Assembly: GCA_016712145.1 (NCBI GenBank)
Contig: JADJRO010000001.1
Coordinates: forward strand, 2,294,501-2,358,500
Length of the DNA stretch: 64,000 bases
Direction: 5' to 3'
Source: Saprospiraceae bacterium
GTDB lineage: Bacteria > Bacteroidota > Bacteroidia > Chitinophagales > Saprospiraceae
Position numbers and translations under genes: made by a program. This document shows positions 55,788 to 64,000 of the stretch, piece after piece; within the stretch, counting starts at the first letter, position 1; every line of letters begins with the position of its first letter. A model generated the notes under the pieces. It worked only from the letters and a program-made list of their open reading frames with translations. It did not search any database and was not told where the DNA came from.

Positions 55788-56339
55788 ATGAACTTTACGT
55801 TACCACATACCATTGAGAATGGACAAGGAGAGACAATAACATTCAAGGAAATTATCCAGGAACCCGATGGTGCAAAAATTCTTATCGAAGGACGCTGTAC
55901 ATCAAACGCAGGTCCAGCCATGCATATTCACTATCTTCAAGATGAAGGGTTTACTATTATTCAAGGAAAGGCTGGTTGCCAAATTGCCGGACAGGAAGCC
56001 AAATACTACTCCAAAGGAGAAACATTATTTTTCAATAAAAATACAGCACATCGATTTTGGAATGCAGGATCGGAAGAACTCATAATTGATGCCTGGGTTA
56101 AACCCGTAAATAGTCTTATCTTTTACCTGGATACCCTTTATGCAGCACAACGGAACTCAGGTTCAAGCCGACCAGAAGCTTTCGATGCGGCCTTTTTGTT
56201 GGTTAAATACAAAAACGAATACGGTATGCCCGAAATGCCTCTTATTGTGAAAAAAATTATCATTCCAATCACCTATTTCCTTGGACATCTTTTTGGAAAG
56301 TACAAGAAATTCAAGAATGCACCTAAGCCTATTAAATGA
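55788..56339 (+). CDS. Cupin-domain protein
   Basis: 183 residues, no signal peptide. A cupin beta barrel covers about 15-110 (GRCTSNAGPAMHIHYLQDE with the His pair, then EGFTIIQGKAGCQIAG, NKNTAHRFWNAG). The metal triad (MHIH, E, H) fits cupin motif 1 and motif 2. The C-terminal 70 residues are hydrophobic helices (IPITYFLGHLFGK). A cupin behind a cytochrome suggests oxidation of a small molecule, but the substrate is unknown. Co-transcribed with the cytochrome. Confidence 0.75.
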   Translation: MNFTLPHTIENGQGETITFKEIIQEPDGAKILIEGRCTSNAGPAMHIHYLQDEGFTIIQGKAGCQIAGQEAKYYSKGETLFFNKNTAHRFWNAGSEELIIDAWVKPVNSLIFYLDTLYAAQRNSGSSRPEAFDAAFLLVKYKNEYGMPEMPLIVKKIIIPITYFLGHLFGKYKKFKNAPKPIK

Positions 56340-56361
56340 TCGAATGCTAAATAAATAAAGC

Positions 56362-56784
56362 TTATTCGTTTTCTAAAAATTCCTTCAAACCAATATTAAT
56401 AATATAAGTCCAACCCTCTTGAAAATTTTCTAGCTTTAGTTCCTCGACATCGTCAGGAAATGCTTTTATAAATTCATGGCTAAAGTTAATTTGGGTTAGT
56501 TCATCTGATATCTTAATCAATTCCCAACTAACCAAAGTTTCCCCATCGTATCCCGGATATGTCCAGCTATGACTCAGTTTTTTTTCAGGGATTAGTTCTT
56601 GAATAACACAACGGTGATGCCATTCCTTCCCATCAGGAGGTCCTGCCCAAAAATTAAATTCATGCCCTTCAGCAAGTTCAAAATCAGCAATGTCAAAATA
56701 CCATTTTTTCATAGTATTCTTATTGGAAATCGCATCCCAAACTTTTGAAATGGGCGCTTGAAATTGTTTCTCTATTCGAATCAT
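56362..56784 (-). CDS. SRPBCC/AHSA1 domain protein
   Basis: I place the start at 56784 (MIRIEKQFQAPISKVWDAIS), the usual beginning of this family; the longer frame to 56814 adds ten residues unlike it. About 140 residues: START-like fold with VWDAISNKNTMKKWYF, then EGHEFNFWAGPPDGKEW, SYTYPGY-like HSWTYPGYDGETLVSWEL, and a helical end (EGWTYIINIGLKEFLE). AHSA1 proteins bind hydrophobic ligands or assist Hsp90-like chaperones. Confidence 0.75.
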   Translation of the reverse strand: MIRIEKQFQAPISKVWDAISNKNTMKKWYFDIADFELAEGHEFNFWAGPPDGKEWHHRCVIQELIPEKKLSHSWTYPGYDGETLVSWELIKISDELTQINFSHEFIKAFPDDVEELKLENFQEGWTYIINIGLKEFLENE

Positions 56785-56878
56785 ACGTAAATTAAAAGCA
56801 CTAAAATACACCAAGACTTTGAATTAGATTCAATAAAACATTTAAACTAAATGGGAGCTTTCAGAATGTAAAATAAAA

Positions 56879-57472
56879 ATGTACTATTTTTACCTCAATA
56901 TGGAAATGTCATTTTTAACTTTATCAGTTTTACTCGTTGTGGTTGCGCTGTTAGCTCTTTTTGATGGATTATACCTACATCTTATACGCTACCAACTTCA
57001 AAATCAACCGGACAGCCGCATAGAACATTTAACACATACCTTGCGGGCTATATTTTTTCCTTTAATTTTGTACTTTCTGTTTCTAAACCATCTGAATACA
57101 ACAGGATTGTTCATTGGTTTATTGATTGTTATTTTGGATAGTATTGTATTAGGAATTGATGCTTATTCAGAGAAAGATAGTCGCGCATTCATGGGTGGAC
57201 TTCCTCGCTGGGAATACATCTTGCACTTATTTGTCAATGGATTTCACTTTGCGCTGATCGCTGTATTTTTAGCCACTAAAATTAATATTATTGAACATCA
57301 ATTTGTTTTGGTACACGATTTCAATAATTCAAACAACTTCCAAGTTTTTGAAAAATTAATACGCTTGGTTTTACCTGGTTCGATTTTATTTGCATTCGTA
57401 CATATATTACTTGCTATTCAAAAAATTAATATGTATTTGAATTCTAAGGGGATCTTTAAATTTGTAAAATAA
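56879..57472 (+). CDS. Integral membrane protein, four helices
   Basis: 197 residues with about four or five membrane helices (SVLLVVVALLALFDGLYLHL, FFPLILYFLFLN, TGLFIGLLIVILDSIVLG, FALIAVFLATKIN, GSILFAFVHILLAI). A polar HLTHTLRAIFFP segment lies between helices 1 and 2. It resembles small membrane proteins of unknown function in Bacteroidota. A later start at the second Met (position 8) is possible. It ends three bases before the GNAT gene. Confidence 0.65.
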   Translation: MYYFYLNMEMSFLTLSVLLVVVALLALFDGLYLHLIRYQLQNQPDSRIEHLTHTLRAIFFPLILYFLFLNHLNTTGLFIGLLIVILDSIVLGIDAYSEKDSRAFMGGLPRWEYILHLFVNGFHFALIAVFLATKINIIEHQFVLVHDFNNSNNFQVFEKLIRLVLPGSILFAFVHILLAIQKINMYLNSKGIFKFVK

Positions 57473-57484
57473 TTTTTGTTTAAA

Positions 57485-57928
57485 ATGATTATTAGAAAAG
57501 CTACTCTTGATGATCTAAATGCGCTTTCAATGTTGTTTGATGCCTACCGTGTATTTTACAATAAATCAAGTGACTTGAATGCCGCAAAAATATTCTTAGG
57601 AGATCGAATCAAAAACAACGAATCAGAACTATATCTAGCAGAAACGAATGATTCCAAAATTATTGGATTTGTTCAATTGTATCCATTGTTTTCTTCCACC
57701 CGTTTAAAAAGACTTTGGCTATTGAATGATCTGTTTGTAGCCCCGGAATATCGCAGTCAGGGAATCTCCGTGTTATTGATTGATCGGGCCAAACAACTCG
57801 CTCGCGAAACCAATGCAGTAGCAATTACTTTAGAAACAGCTAAATTAAATACTATTGGAAATGCATTATATCCTAAAACCGGATTTGTGTTAGATACAGA
57901 TCATAATTTTTATGAATGGGAAACTTGA
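57485..57928 (+). CDS. GNAT-family N-acetyltransferase
   Basis: I choose the third Met-compatible start (57485, MIIRKATLDDLNALSMLF), the typical GNAT start; the frame opens at 57476. About 148 residues. GNAT elements: IRKATLDDLNAL (beta1), SKIIGFVQL (beta4), LWLLNDLFVAPEYRSQGISV (motif A, with the R/Q-x-x-G-x pantetheine loop) and LETAKLNTIGNALYPKTGF. It would move an acetyl group from acetyl-CoA to an amine. Substrate not predictable. Confidence 0.85.
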   Translation: MIIRKATLDDLNALSMLFDAYRVFYNKSSDLNAAKIFLGDRIKNNESELYLAETNDSKIIGFVQLYPLFSSTRLKRLWLLNDLFVAPEYRSQGISVLLIDRAKQLARETNAVAITLETAKLNTIGNALYPKTGFVLDTDHNFYEWET

Positions 57929-57929
57929 A

Positions 57930-58361
57930 TCAATTACGAATTTCCTCTAGTTCCTCCAAATTAAATTTCTTGGTTTTCATAATAACTGCAAGGACTTGGG
58001 GCGCTTTTTGAGGATCTTGCATCAGGGTACCTAAGATTTTTGGAACGATTTGCCAGGAGAGCCCAAATTTATCTTTTACCCAACCACATTCTACTTCCAA
58101 TCCGCCATCTTTGGTTAATTGATCCCAATAATAATCAATTTCCTGCTGCGTATCACAGTCAATCACAAAAGATATTGCTTCACTAAATTTAAACATGGGT
58201 CCTGCATTTAGTCCCATAAATTTTTTACCCATAATTTCAAAATTTACAACCATGGGAGTATCTGCAGTAATTTTGCCATCTTTAAAAATACTGCAATAAA
58301 AACTGGCAGCCTCTTTAGCATTGCCATCAAACCATAAACAAGGATATAATTGGTCAGTCAT
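57930..58361 (-). CDS. VOC-family protein (PhnB-like)
   Basis: 143 residues. Two VOC-type halves: YPCLWFDGNAKEAASFYCSIF, ITADTPMVVNFEIMGKKFMG and LNAGPMFKFSEAISFVIDC, then EIDYYWDQLTKDGG and ECGWVKDKFGLSWQIVP. The pattern is that of the PhnB/3-demethylubiquinone-methyltransferase-like subgroup, small metal-binding proteins common in Bacteroidota. It lies 18 bases after a leftward SRPBCC gene, so it belongs to one short leftward unit. Confidence 0.85.
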   Translation of the reverse strand: MTDQLYPCLWFDGNAKEAASFYCSIFKDGKITADTPMVVNFEIMGKKFMGLNAGPMFKFSEAISFVIDCDTQQEIDYYWDQLTKDGGLEVECGWVKDKFGLSWQIVPKILGTLMQDPQKAPQVLAVIMKTKKFNLEELEEIRN

Positions 58362-58379
58362 ATTTTGAATTAATCGTTT

Positions 58380-58799
58380 CTAAGAAATAGATTCTACGTA
58401 TTGTTTAAAATTATTTAAGATGGCTTGCCATCCTGTTTGCTGTAATTCCAAAGAGTTTTCATTTTCGGCTTCAAACTTCTCAACAACAAGGATTCCTTCA
58501 TTATCCTTCATGAAATGTATGCTGACCGTGCGTCCGTCTTCCAGGGTGTATTCTATGCGATCTTTTGGTTGTACCAGATCATAAATTCCATTAAAATCAA
58601 AACCCATGCTTCCATCTTTGGCTTCCATCCTGCATAAGAAGCTGCCACCAGATCTTAAATCTACTGTTGCTCGAGGCGCACACCAATCATCAGAAGCAAA
58701 ATTCCAGTTTACAATATGCTTTGGGTCATTCCAGCATTCCCAAATAGTATCAAGGCTTGACTTTACAGTTACGCTGACTTCAATAAATATTTTTTCCAT
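58380..58799 (-). CDS. SRPBCC/AHSA1 domain protein
   Basis: 139 residues. START-like pattern: KIFIEVSVTVKSSLDTIWEC, then WNDPKHIVNWNFASDDWC, GGSFLCRMEAKDGSMGFDF, and a closing helix (LQQTGWQAILNNFKQYVES). Unlike the copy at 56362 it has the TIWECWNDPKHI entry typical of the PhnB-linked subgroup. It is paired with the VOC gene behind it, an arrangement common in Bacteroidota. Confidence 0.82.
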   Translation of the reverse strand: MEKIFIEVSVTVKSSLDTIWECWNDPKHIVNWNFASDDWCAPRATVDLRSGGSFLCRMEAKDGSMGFDFNGIYDLVQPKDRIEYTLEDGRTVSIHFMKDNEGILVVEKFEAENENSLELQQTGWQAILNNFKQYVESIS

Positions 58800-58919
58800 A
58801 ATTTAAATTAAGGCCGTAAAAATAAAAATAAATTATGAAAGTAAATTGATTTCCACTAGTTCCTAAAATGATTGAAATAAGTAAACGAGTTATTGAATCA
58901 AGAATTAAATTTATTCTAA

Positions 58920-59249
58920 CTACAATACCGTTTTTATGGCAGCCCCTACTGCCTTTTGAAATATATCAATAGCTGCATTGGCAGCTTTTTGTGCCATGGC
59001 TTTTGAAATGACTTCCAAAGCTTGCATCTCTGCTTCAGCAATTCGCTTTTCGTCTTCCAGTCTTGATTCAAAATGTTCTTGACTCAATTCTCCGGAAATG
59101 CGCAATTCTGCTAATAATTCAAAACGAGCTTTTCTTGCAATTAAAAATTGTTGCATGCTATCCTTAATTTCTTTCCAGTGATTTGATACGGTGGATTTTA
59201 TAGCAGAAAGCATATCGGTCATTAGCTCATCTATATTTATAGTTGCCAT
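58920..59249 (-). CDS. Small helical protein of unknown function
   Basis: 109 residues, predicted almost entirely helical, with no signal peptide. The middle (ARKARFELLAELRISGELSQ then EHFESRLEDEKRIAEAEMQA) is a charged coiled-coil stretch; the C-terminus is hydrophobic (KAANAAIDIFQKAVGAAIKT). No family is recognised. It lies 17 bases after the following leftward lipoprotein gene and may share its transcript. Confidence 0.6.
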   Translation of the reverse strand: MATINIDELMTDMLSAIKSTVSNHWKEIKDSMQQFLIARKARFELLAELRISGELSQEHFESRLEDEKRIAEAEMQALEVISKAMAQKAANAAIDIFQKAVGAAIKTVL

Positions 59250-59266
59250 AAATTGTATGCCTTAAT

Positions 59267-59740
59267 TTATTGCTTTTTTATTTTTTCTGCAATCCGCATG
59301 GTATAAAACAATTCTTCCATGGATTGCCTGTTGAGTTCAATGACACCATTCGTTAGTGTCTGGGCTTGCTTGTGTTCACTTTTATACTTAATCCAAAGAT
59401 CTCGTGTAATTTCTACGATTCGCAACGTGTTCTTATTTAGCGGGCGAATTTTATTTTTAATGTAAAGGGAGTTTAATTCAGACTGAATAGTGATATAACT
59501 ATCGCTACAACTTGAATACGATCGCTTGTGTAAATTTGCGGGATCCAATTCCAATAATTCTAAATAAAATTTATCTACTCGTTTTGCCGTTTGATCTATT
59601 TGTTCTAAAATGGCGGCATCAAATTCAGGCAATAGATGCACCCTGCAGTGCGAAAAAAATAAAACACAAATAAGAAAAAAGGCATTTAGCGAAAAGCCAT
59701 GTTTGAATAAAATGATCCGATTTGTACTTGAATTAATCAT
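59267..59740 (-). CDS. Putative lipoprotein of unknown function
   Basis: 157 residues. A hydrophobic N-terminal segment (NAFFLICVLFFSHC) ends in a lipobox-like LFFSHC (Cys32), so it may be lipid anchored. The rest is helical (AAILEQIDQTAKRVDKFYLE, SMEELFYTMRIAEKIKK). It is followed by the helical protein at 58920, likely in the same operon. No family is recognised. Confidence 0.6.
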   Translation of the reverse strand: MINSSTNRIILFKHGFSLNAFFLICVLFFSHCRVHLLPEFDAAILEQIDQTAKRVDKFYLELLELDPANLHKRSYSSCSDSYITIQSELNSLYIKNKIRPLNKNTLRIVEITRDLWIKYKSEHKQAQTLTNGVIELNRQSMEELFYTMRIAEKIKKQ

Positions 59741-59808
59741 TTCCTTTTATCAAAGATACAAATTGGTTTTTAAATTGGATGAAAAGTCTATAAAATATTG
59801 AAGCCTCT

Positions 59809-60693
59809 TCATCCTATTTTTACAGAAGTCATAGTCAGTGAACCAGCAACAGCCTTATCATTAAATAATTCGATCGAATCGGTCTTATCTTGCAAAGCCA
59901 ATGCATATAGTAAAGGCAGATAATGCTCGGGTGTCGGAATGGCAAGATCAAATGATTTTCCTTGCGAACGAAAATCAATCAGTGTTTGATGATTTCCACT
60001 TAAAAGGGCGTTTTTCATTTTATCGCTGGCTTCCAATGCCCAGTCAAATGCATATGAGTCCGAATTTAATTTGTCCCAGGCAATCATTCCAAGATTATGA
60101 ACCATATTGCCACTGCCAAGAATCAAAATTCCTTTTTGACGTAGACTGGATAATTGTTTTGACAAATCATAATGATACTGGCCATTTTGTGTATAATCCA
60201 AACTCATTTGGATTACCGGCACGTCTGCCTGTGGATACAAATGTTTAATCACGCTCCAGGCACCATGATCCAATCCCCATTTGTTATCCAAGCCAATTTG
60301 GGTTTTGCTTACTATTTCTTTGGTTTGTTGTGCCAACTCCGGACTACCAGGCGCTGGATATTGCACGTCAAATAAAGCTTGAGGAAAACCGCCGAAATCG
60401 TGAATGGTGGCAGGCTTGTCCATAGCCGTCACAAATGTTCCTTTGGTTTCCCAATGGGCAGAAATACATAAAACGGCTTTAGGTTTTGGAAAACTGGCAC
60501 CAACTTTCCGAAAACCTTTTACAAATTCATTTTCTTCAATGGCGTTCATCGGACTTCCATGCCCTAAAAACAATACAGGCATTTTTTCTGTGTTGTCCAA
60601 TTCTTGAGAAGCCTTGTATAATTCACTTAGTTTCATAACTGCACCTGCTATGGGTAATAGTGTTAACGCTTGCAAAAATCGTTTTCGCCTCAT
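59809..60693 (-). CDS. Tat-exported DODA-type extradiol ring-cleavage dioxygenase
   Basis: 294 residues. It starts MRRKRFLQALTLLPIAGAV, a twin-arginine signal (R2-R3-x-x-F), so it should be folded before export. The catalytic part matches the LigB/DODA (YgiD) family: VLFLGHGSPMNAIEENEF (His45), LCISAHWETKGTFV (metal His), DFGGFPQALFDVQYPAPGSP, NKWGLDHGAWSVIKHLYPQA and LGSGNMVHNLGMI. Plant and bacterial DODA cleave DOPA and related catechols. E. coli YgiD is cytoplasmic, so an exported form is unusual. Confidence 0.88.
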   Translation of the reverse strand: MRRKRFLQALTLLPIAGAVMKLSELYKASQELDNTEKMPVLFLGHGSPMNAIEENEFVKGFRKVGASFPKPKAVLCISAHWETKGTFVTAMDKPATIHDFGGFPQALFDVQYPAPGSPELAQQTKEIVSKTQIGLDNKWGLDHGAWSVIKHLYPQADVPVIQMSLDYTQNGQYHYDLSKQLSSLRQKGILILGSGNMVHNLGMIAWDKLNSDSYAFDWALEASDKMKNALLSGNHQTLIDFRSQGKSFDLAIPTPEHYLPLLYALALQDKTDSIELFNDKAVAGSLTMTSVKIG

Positions 60694-61128
60694 ATATATT
60701 TGAATCTCACTTATACATACATATAGTCAAATCCTATACTCAGTAATAACAGTTTAAATGATACAAAGTTCTCCCCTCCCAAGCCTTCTTATGCCAAATT
60801 TAAATCCATAAATTATTAACACGACCATTTATTCCTTGTTGTATTTCAATCCTATCAATTTTCCTATTTGAAAAACGATAAGCGCTCTACTAACAGTTAT
60901 GGCCAAAATTATCTCATTGGAATACCACAAAAATGCAATCAGTAAAAAAAAATTAACTTGAATTAGAATCGCTGATTCATTAAATTTATCCTATGAACAA
61001 ATTGCCTTAACCAAATAAATTAAATTTAGATTTACAACAATTTATCAGCAGCAAGTAAAATTTTGGATGGCTTACACTATTTGAAGTATAAATCCCAAAT
61101 AATATTAATACTCTTTACGTATTAATTA
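60694..61128. other. AT-rich intergenic region
   Basis: 435 bases with no gene, RNA or strong hairpin. It lies upstream of the leftward dioxygenase gene and beyond the end of the leftward T9SS gene at 61129. No good promoter motif was found. Confidence 0.5.
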
Positions 61129-62094
61129 CTATTTGGGTACGATCAACAAAGACTTTTTCCAAAATCTTGCTCCTTTCTTAAAGACTAAATAATTAATACC
61201 TTGTGCAAAAGATGACACGTCAATTTGTTTGCTTAGTTCGATTTCCTGTAAACTGCCATGTATAGGATTTAATAAGTACAATTGATCAAATGTGGTATTA
61301 CTTTTCACCTGAAAAAATTCAACTACTGGGTTTGGTAAAACCTCAATTGAAATCTGCTCCAAATTATATTCCGATGAAGTTAAATCATTGATATTAAATT
61401 GTACAATTTGACTTTTCTCACAACTACCTGGAACGGACACTTTAAAGTGTATGCTGATTTCATTGAGCGGAAAATTAACTATGCGTTCGCGAATGTATAG
61501 ATCCTGTCCAACAAATTCAAAATAATGGTTATCCATCCCGGCTGCATCATGTATCCATTCAAAACTTGCACTTAGTTCTTGCCCATATACGTTTTTAACC
61601 ATGAATTTTGTAACATGATCTCCTGCATTGGATTGACGTAACAAGATATTGGTAACAGGCTCCACTTGCAAAGTCTGATACCCTGTTATAAATTCCTTAG
61701 GTGCATGTTCAGAACCAAGAATTGAATTGTCTGAAAATACTACAATGGACGATACTTCATAGATGCTGTCTCTTGATGCATCGTACATTTTAAATTGAAT
61801 GGTATCACCGGAATACCGGTTGCTATAAATAAACATATATACATACATCCGTTGATTGCTCTCCACATTAAAATACTGAACTCCCCTTAGCTCATCACCC
61901 ACAAATGCAGCAATCATATCATTTGAATCCCGGATCTCATCGCATTCAATATATCCTACTCCAATAACATTCATATTATACTCAAAACTTGAAGCATCAA
62001 TCTTCCAATCAGGTTGGGACCAACCGCTTACATTGGTAAAGCCAATGATTATTACTATCGCAATACCCAAATTAAAACAATCAATTGCCTTCAT
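61129..62094 (-). CDS. T9SS cargo protein, second of a pair
   Basis: 321 residues. Signal peptide (IAIVIIIGFTNVSGWSQ). From about 28 it has a module PDWKIDASSFEYNMNVIG then DMIAAFVGDELRGVQYF and IQFKMYDASRDSIYEVS, the same kind of module as in the preceding gene. A cadherin-like/Ig-like segment (VKNVYGQELSASFEWIHDA) and a T9SS sorting end (VLPNPVVEFFQVKSN, then YLVFKKG) follow. Its ATG is one base from the stop of the upstream gene, so they form an operon. Probably surface adhesive. Confidence 0.8.
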   Translation of the reverse strand: MKAIDCFNLGIAIVIIIGFTNVSGWSQPDWKIDASSFEYNMNVIGVGYIECDEIRDSNDMIAAFVGDELRGVQYFNVESNQRMYVYMFIYSNRYSGDTIQFKMYDASRDSIYEVSSIVVFSDNSILGSEHAPKEFITGYQTLQVEPVTNILLRQSNAGDHVTKFMVKNVYGQELSASFEWIHDAAGMDNHYFEFVGQDLYIRERIVNFPLNEISIHFKVSVPGSCEKSQIVQFNINDLTSSEYNLEQISIEVLPNPVVEFFQVKSNTTFDQLYLLNPIHGSLQEIELSKQIDVSSFAQGINYLVFKKGARFWKKSLLIVPK

Positions 62095-62095
62095 A

Positions 62096-64000
62096 TTAAT
62101 TTACTTTTTGAATTAGTTTAGTAAATTGCTTTTGTTGTGTAACCAAACTAATAAAATAGCTACCAGGGATTTGAATTTGCTCTGCATCAACCAATAATTC
62201 ATTAAACCCTTTCTCCAAATTTAATCTGTATTGCAGGATCTCTTGACCCAAGATATCTGTAATTCGAATAGTTGCATTCGTTTCAGCTGCTTCCGCTGTA
62301 TATTCTATATGAACAACATCCTGAAAAACTTGTGGAAACACTTCATAACGTTCGTTGTAAACTTCATCACTATACTTGATGTTCTTGCAAATAGATTCAT
62401 CCATTTTAAGTACAAAGGGAAAATTGACACTTCCAATATGTTCATTTGCAATGAACTGACAAGTTGAATTTAAATCAAACTGCAAGTTCTTTGCAGGATG
62501 AATTAATTTGTAGTGCAGTTTTTCAGATTCATCTCCAGCAATGGTTAAATATGCAATTTCCTGTTGTGCCTCTGTTTCCAATGTAGCCTTAGCCCTCCAG
62601 TTTCCAGTTGCATCAAGGATTCCAATCCCAAATCCATTCTCATGAATTAAATCCTGACAACTGGTATTTAAGGTAGCAATTGCCGTCATATTATTATTGA
62701 ATTTTTGATGATTGACCTGCCATAAGTCCTCTTCATTTGTCCGCACCACTAAATCATCAAAATTTTCAAACATGCCTGCAATAGGATATGTAAAGGTCCT
62801 GGGACCATTGCTTTTGGATTTATACATATATCCTTCGCCAGGAACCATGGTTTTTAAACTACCTAACCAACCTGTTCCGCTGCCATTGTAAACTGCAAAA
62901 TTGTATTTGCCTTTAATGATGTCACCAGTCGCAGGTATTAAGTTGGCCAGTGCTTGATTGATTTCCTGACTTCTTAATGAGATAAAACCAATCCAGCTCC
63001 AACCTGAATTTATAGTTACAGGTCGCGTAGTAGGATTTACAACGGTGCCTCTTAATATCAAAGTGTCATTTGTAAGCTTCTTTAATTTCCACAACTGGGT
63101 TGGATAAAATCCATTAATTTTATTTCCACTCCAGGTAGAACCATTGTGCGTATTGGATTCGGTTAAATTTTTAATGCTTGCATCCTTTTCCGCAACACTT
63201 TCTAATACTCCATCCGTTGTTGTCGCAATATTGTCAAGATAAAAACAAATCCAATTCCAACCATTAAATACCGGAATTTCCAAACTGACAATTGTTCCAG
63301 ATTCAAAGACTACCGGATTTGAAAAACTTCCTCTCACAGAATCAGAAGTAAACGTAATTCCATTTCCTACTACATCGCTATAAACTTTACCAGTTGAGGC
63401 ATCCCAGATTTTAAAAGTCAAAACCGGATTACCTGTTGAGTTGTAGATATTTAAAAATACACGGTATGCATCTAATTTTGAAACGTACTCCAAGTTTGCA
63501 ACCCCACGAACTTCGGAACCAACATAAGCCACCACTTTATCCCTTACATCCGCAGAAAATATACCATTTATTTTTATAGTTCCGATAATATTCATGGTAT
63601 TATCATAAGCAGCCGGATTTACAGTCCAATTGGGTTCAATTGCTTTTACATCCAACTCAATATTTAATTTTTCGCGGTAATTAAAATCAGTCAACAAGCT
63701 AACTCCAACAGCATACGTACCTAAATTTATAGATGAATTAACAGTAAAAATTACTTCAACAAAACTGTTTGGTGCTATAACACCTGAACTTGGACTGACA
63801 CTCAACCAGGAAGGAAGATCCAATATATTAAACTTTTTTGCAGCACCTCCGCGATTGTAAATTCCCGATTTAAAACTCAAGGTCTCGCCTTTTAGAATGC
63901 TGTACTTTAACAATTCATCTTGCCATACCACTTGATTCTTATCAATATAAGCAATCCAACTAACAGGTGATTGCATGGTATTGCCATGCAAATCATGAAT
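62096..64000 (-). CDS. Large T9SS cargo protein (5' end outside window)
   Basis: The frame is open to the window edge (the codons before the first Met-like TTG at 63991 are also sense), so the N-terminus lies outside. The visible 635 residues include a GNRGGAAKKFNI-type module, SVSPSSGVIAPNSFVEVIF, the module NWTVNPAAYDNTMNIIG then KVVAYVGSEVRGVANLEYV and LTFKIWDASTGKVYSDV, two repeats with SGWSWIGF/NGWNWICFYL, and a T9SS sorting end (YEVFPQVFQDVVHIEY, then GSYFISLV). No enzyme domain is seen. Likely a surface or matrix protein. Confidence 0.82.
   Translation of the reverse strand: MHDLHGNTMQSPVSWIAYIDKNQVVWQDELLKYSILKGETLSFKSGIYNRGGAAKKFNILDLPSWLSVSPSSGVIAPNSFVEVIFTVNSSINLGTYAVGVSLLTDFNYREKLNIELDVKAIEPNWTVNPAAYDNTMNIIGTIKINGIFSADVRDKVVAYVGSEVRGVANLEYVSKLDAYRVFLNIYNSTGNPVLTFKIWDASTGKVYSDVVGNGITFTSDSVRGSFSNPVVFESGTIVSLEIPVFNGWNWICFYLDNIATTTDGVLESVAEKDASIKNLTESNTHNGSTWSGNKINGFYPTQLWKLKKLTNDTLILRGTVVNPTTRPVTINSGWSWIGFISLRSQEINQALANLIPATGDIIKGKYNFAVYNGSGTGWLGSLKTMVPGEGYMYKSKSNGPRTFTYPIAGMFENFDDLVVRTNEEDLWQVNHQKFNNNMTAIATLNTSCQDLIHENGFGIGILDATGNWRAKATLETEAQQEIAYLTIAGDESEKLHYKLIHPAKNLQFDLNSTCQFIANEHIGSVNFPFVLKMDESICKNIKYSDEVYNERYEVFPQVFQDVVHIEYTAEAAETNATIRITDILGQEILQYRLNLEKGFNELLVDAEQIQIPGSYFISLVTQQKQFTKLIQKVN

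Overview
The window reads as a chromosomal segment of a Bacteroidota bacterium, probably from the Saprospiria or a nearby class. The evidence is the low GC content, the many secreted proteins ending in type IX secretion (T9SS) C-terminal sorting domains, a C25 sortase-like protease of the PorU2 type, several genes with Bacteroidota-style -7 motifs (TAnnTTTG), and no clear Shine-Dalgarno sites. No rRNA, CRISPR array, prophage or transposase was seen. The only intact RNA gene found is a tRNA-Phe.

Layout. 1-7000: end of a leucine-rich-repeat protein gene, small secreted proteins, two tandem CHAP-domain proteins with a decayed tail, a frameshifted lipoprotein, DUF2541 and DUF547 proteins and a catalytically degenerate M90/MtfA-like membrane protein. 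7000-7600: a broken tRNA-Phe copy carrying a palindrome, a 36-bp perfect palindrome, the intact tRNA-Phe and its terminator. 7900-9325: secreted M23 peptidase. 9545-26685: five tandem paralogous genes for exported TPR-CHAT proteins, i.e. caspase-like proteases with kinesin-light-chain-type TPR sensor regions, with a steroid-reductase-like membrane protein between the last two in transcription order. 26693-31261: a large M4 metalloprotease 7 bp upstream of the first CHAT gene. 31400-36700: T9SS cargo proteins and a lipoprotein. 36773-39847: a frameshifted AraC-type regulator and a CopA-type copper ATPase. 39849-46103: a tightly overlapping five-gene glycan operon (formyltransferase, flippase, asparagine-synthase-like amidotransferase, two glycosyltransferases), with a toroid-fold protein divergent from it. 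47420-52408: PorU2-like C25 protease, divergent from a GT2 glycosyltransferase and rsmG. 54232-54590: a triplicated intergenic repeat. 54775-60693: dihaem cytochrome c, cupin, SRPBCC, GNAT, VOC and a Tat-exported DODA-type dioxygenase. 61129-64000: two adjacent T9SS cargo proteins sharing a module; the second runs off the window.

The most unusual system is the exported CHAT protease array with its co-transcribed M4 protease. All five copies keep the catalytic His and Cys and nearly the same C-terminal end, while the TPR halves diverge and differ in repeat number (8 to 11). One surface loop of the CHAT domain carries in-frame insertions related to dispersed or palindromic DNA repeats. The second theme is mobile palindromic DNA: TCCCG...CGGGA hairpins occur between genes, inside a dead tRNA and inside a CHAT gene. 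The third is single-base deletions in homopolymers, which break at least two genes and may be sequencing error.
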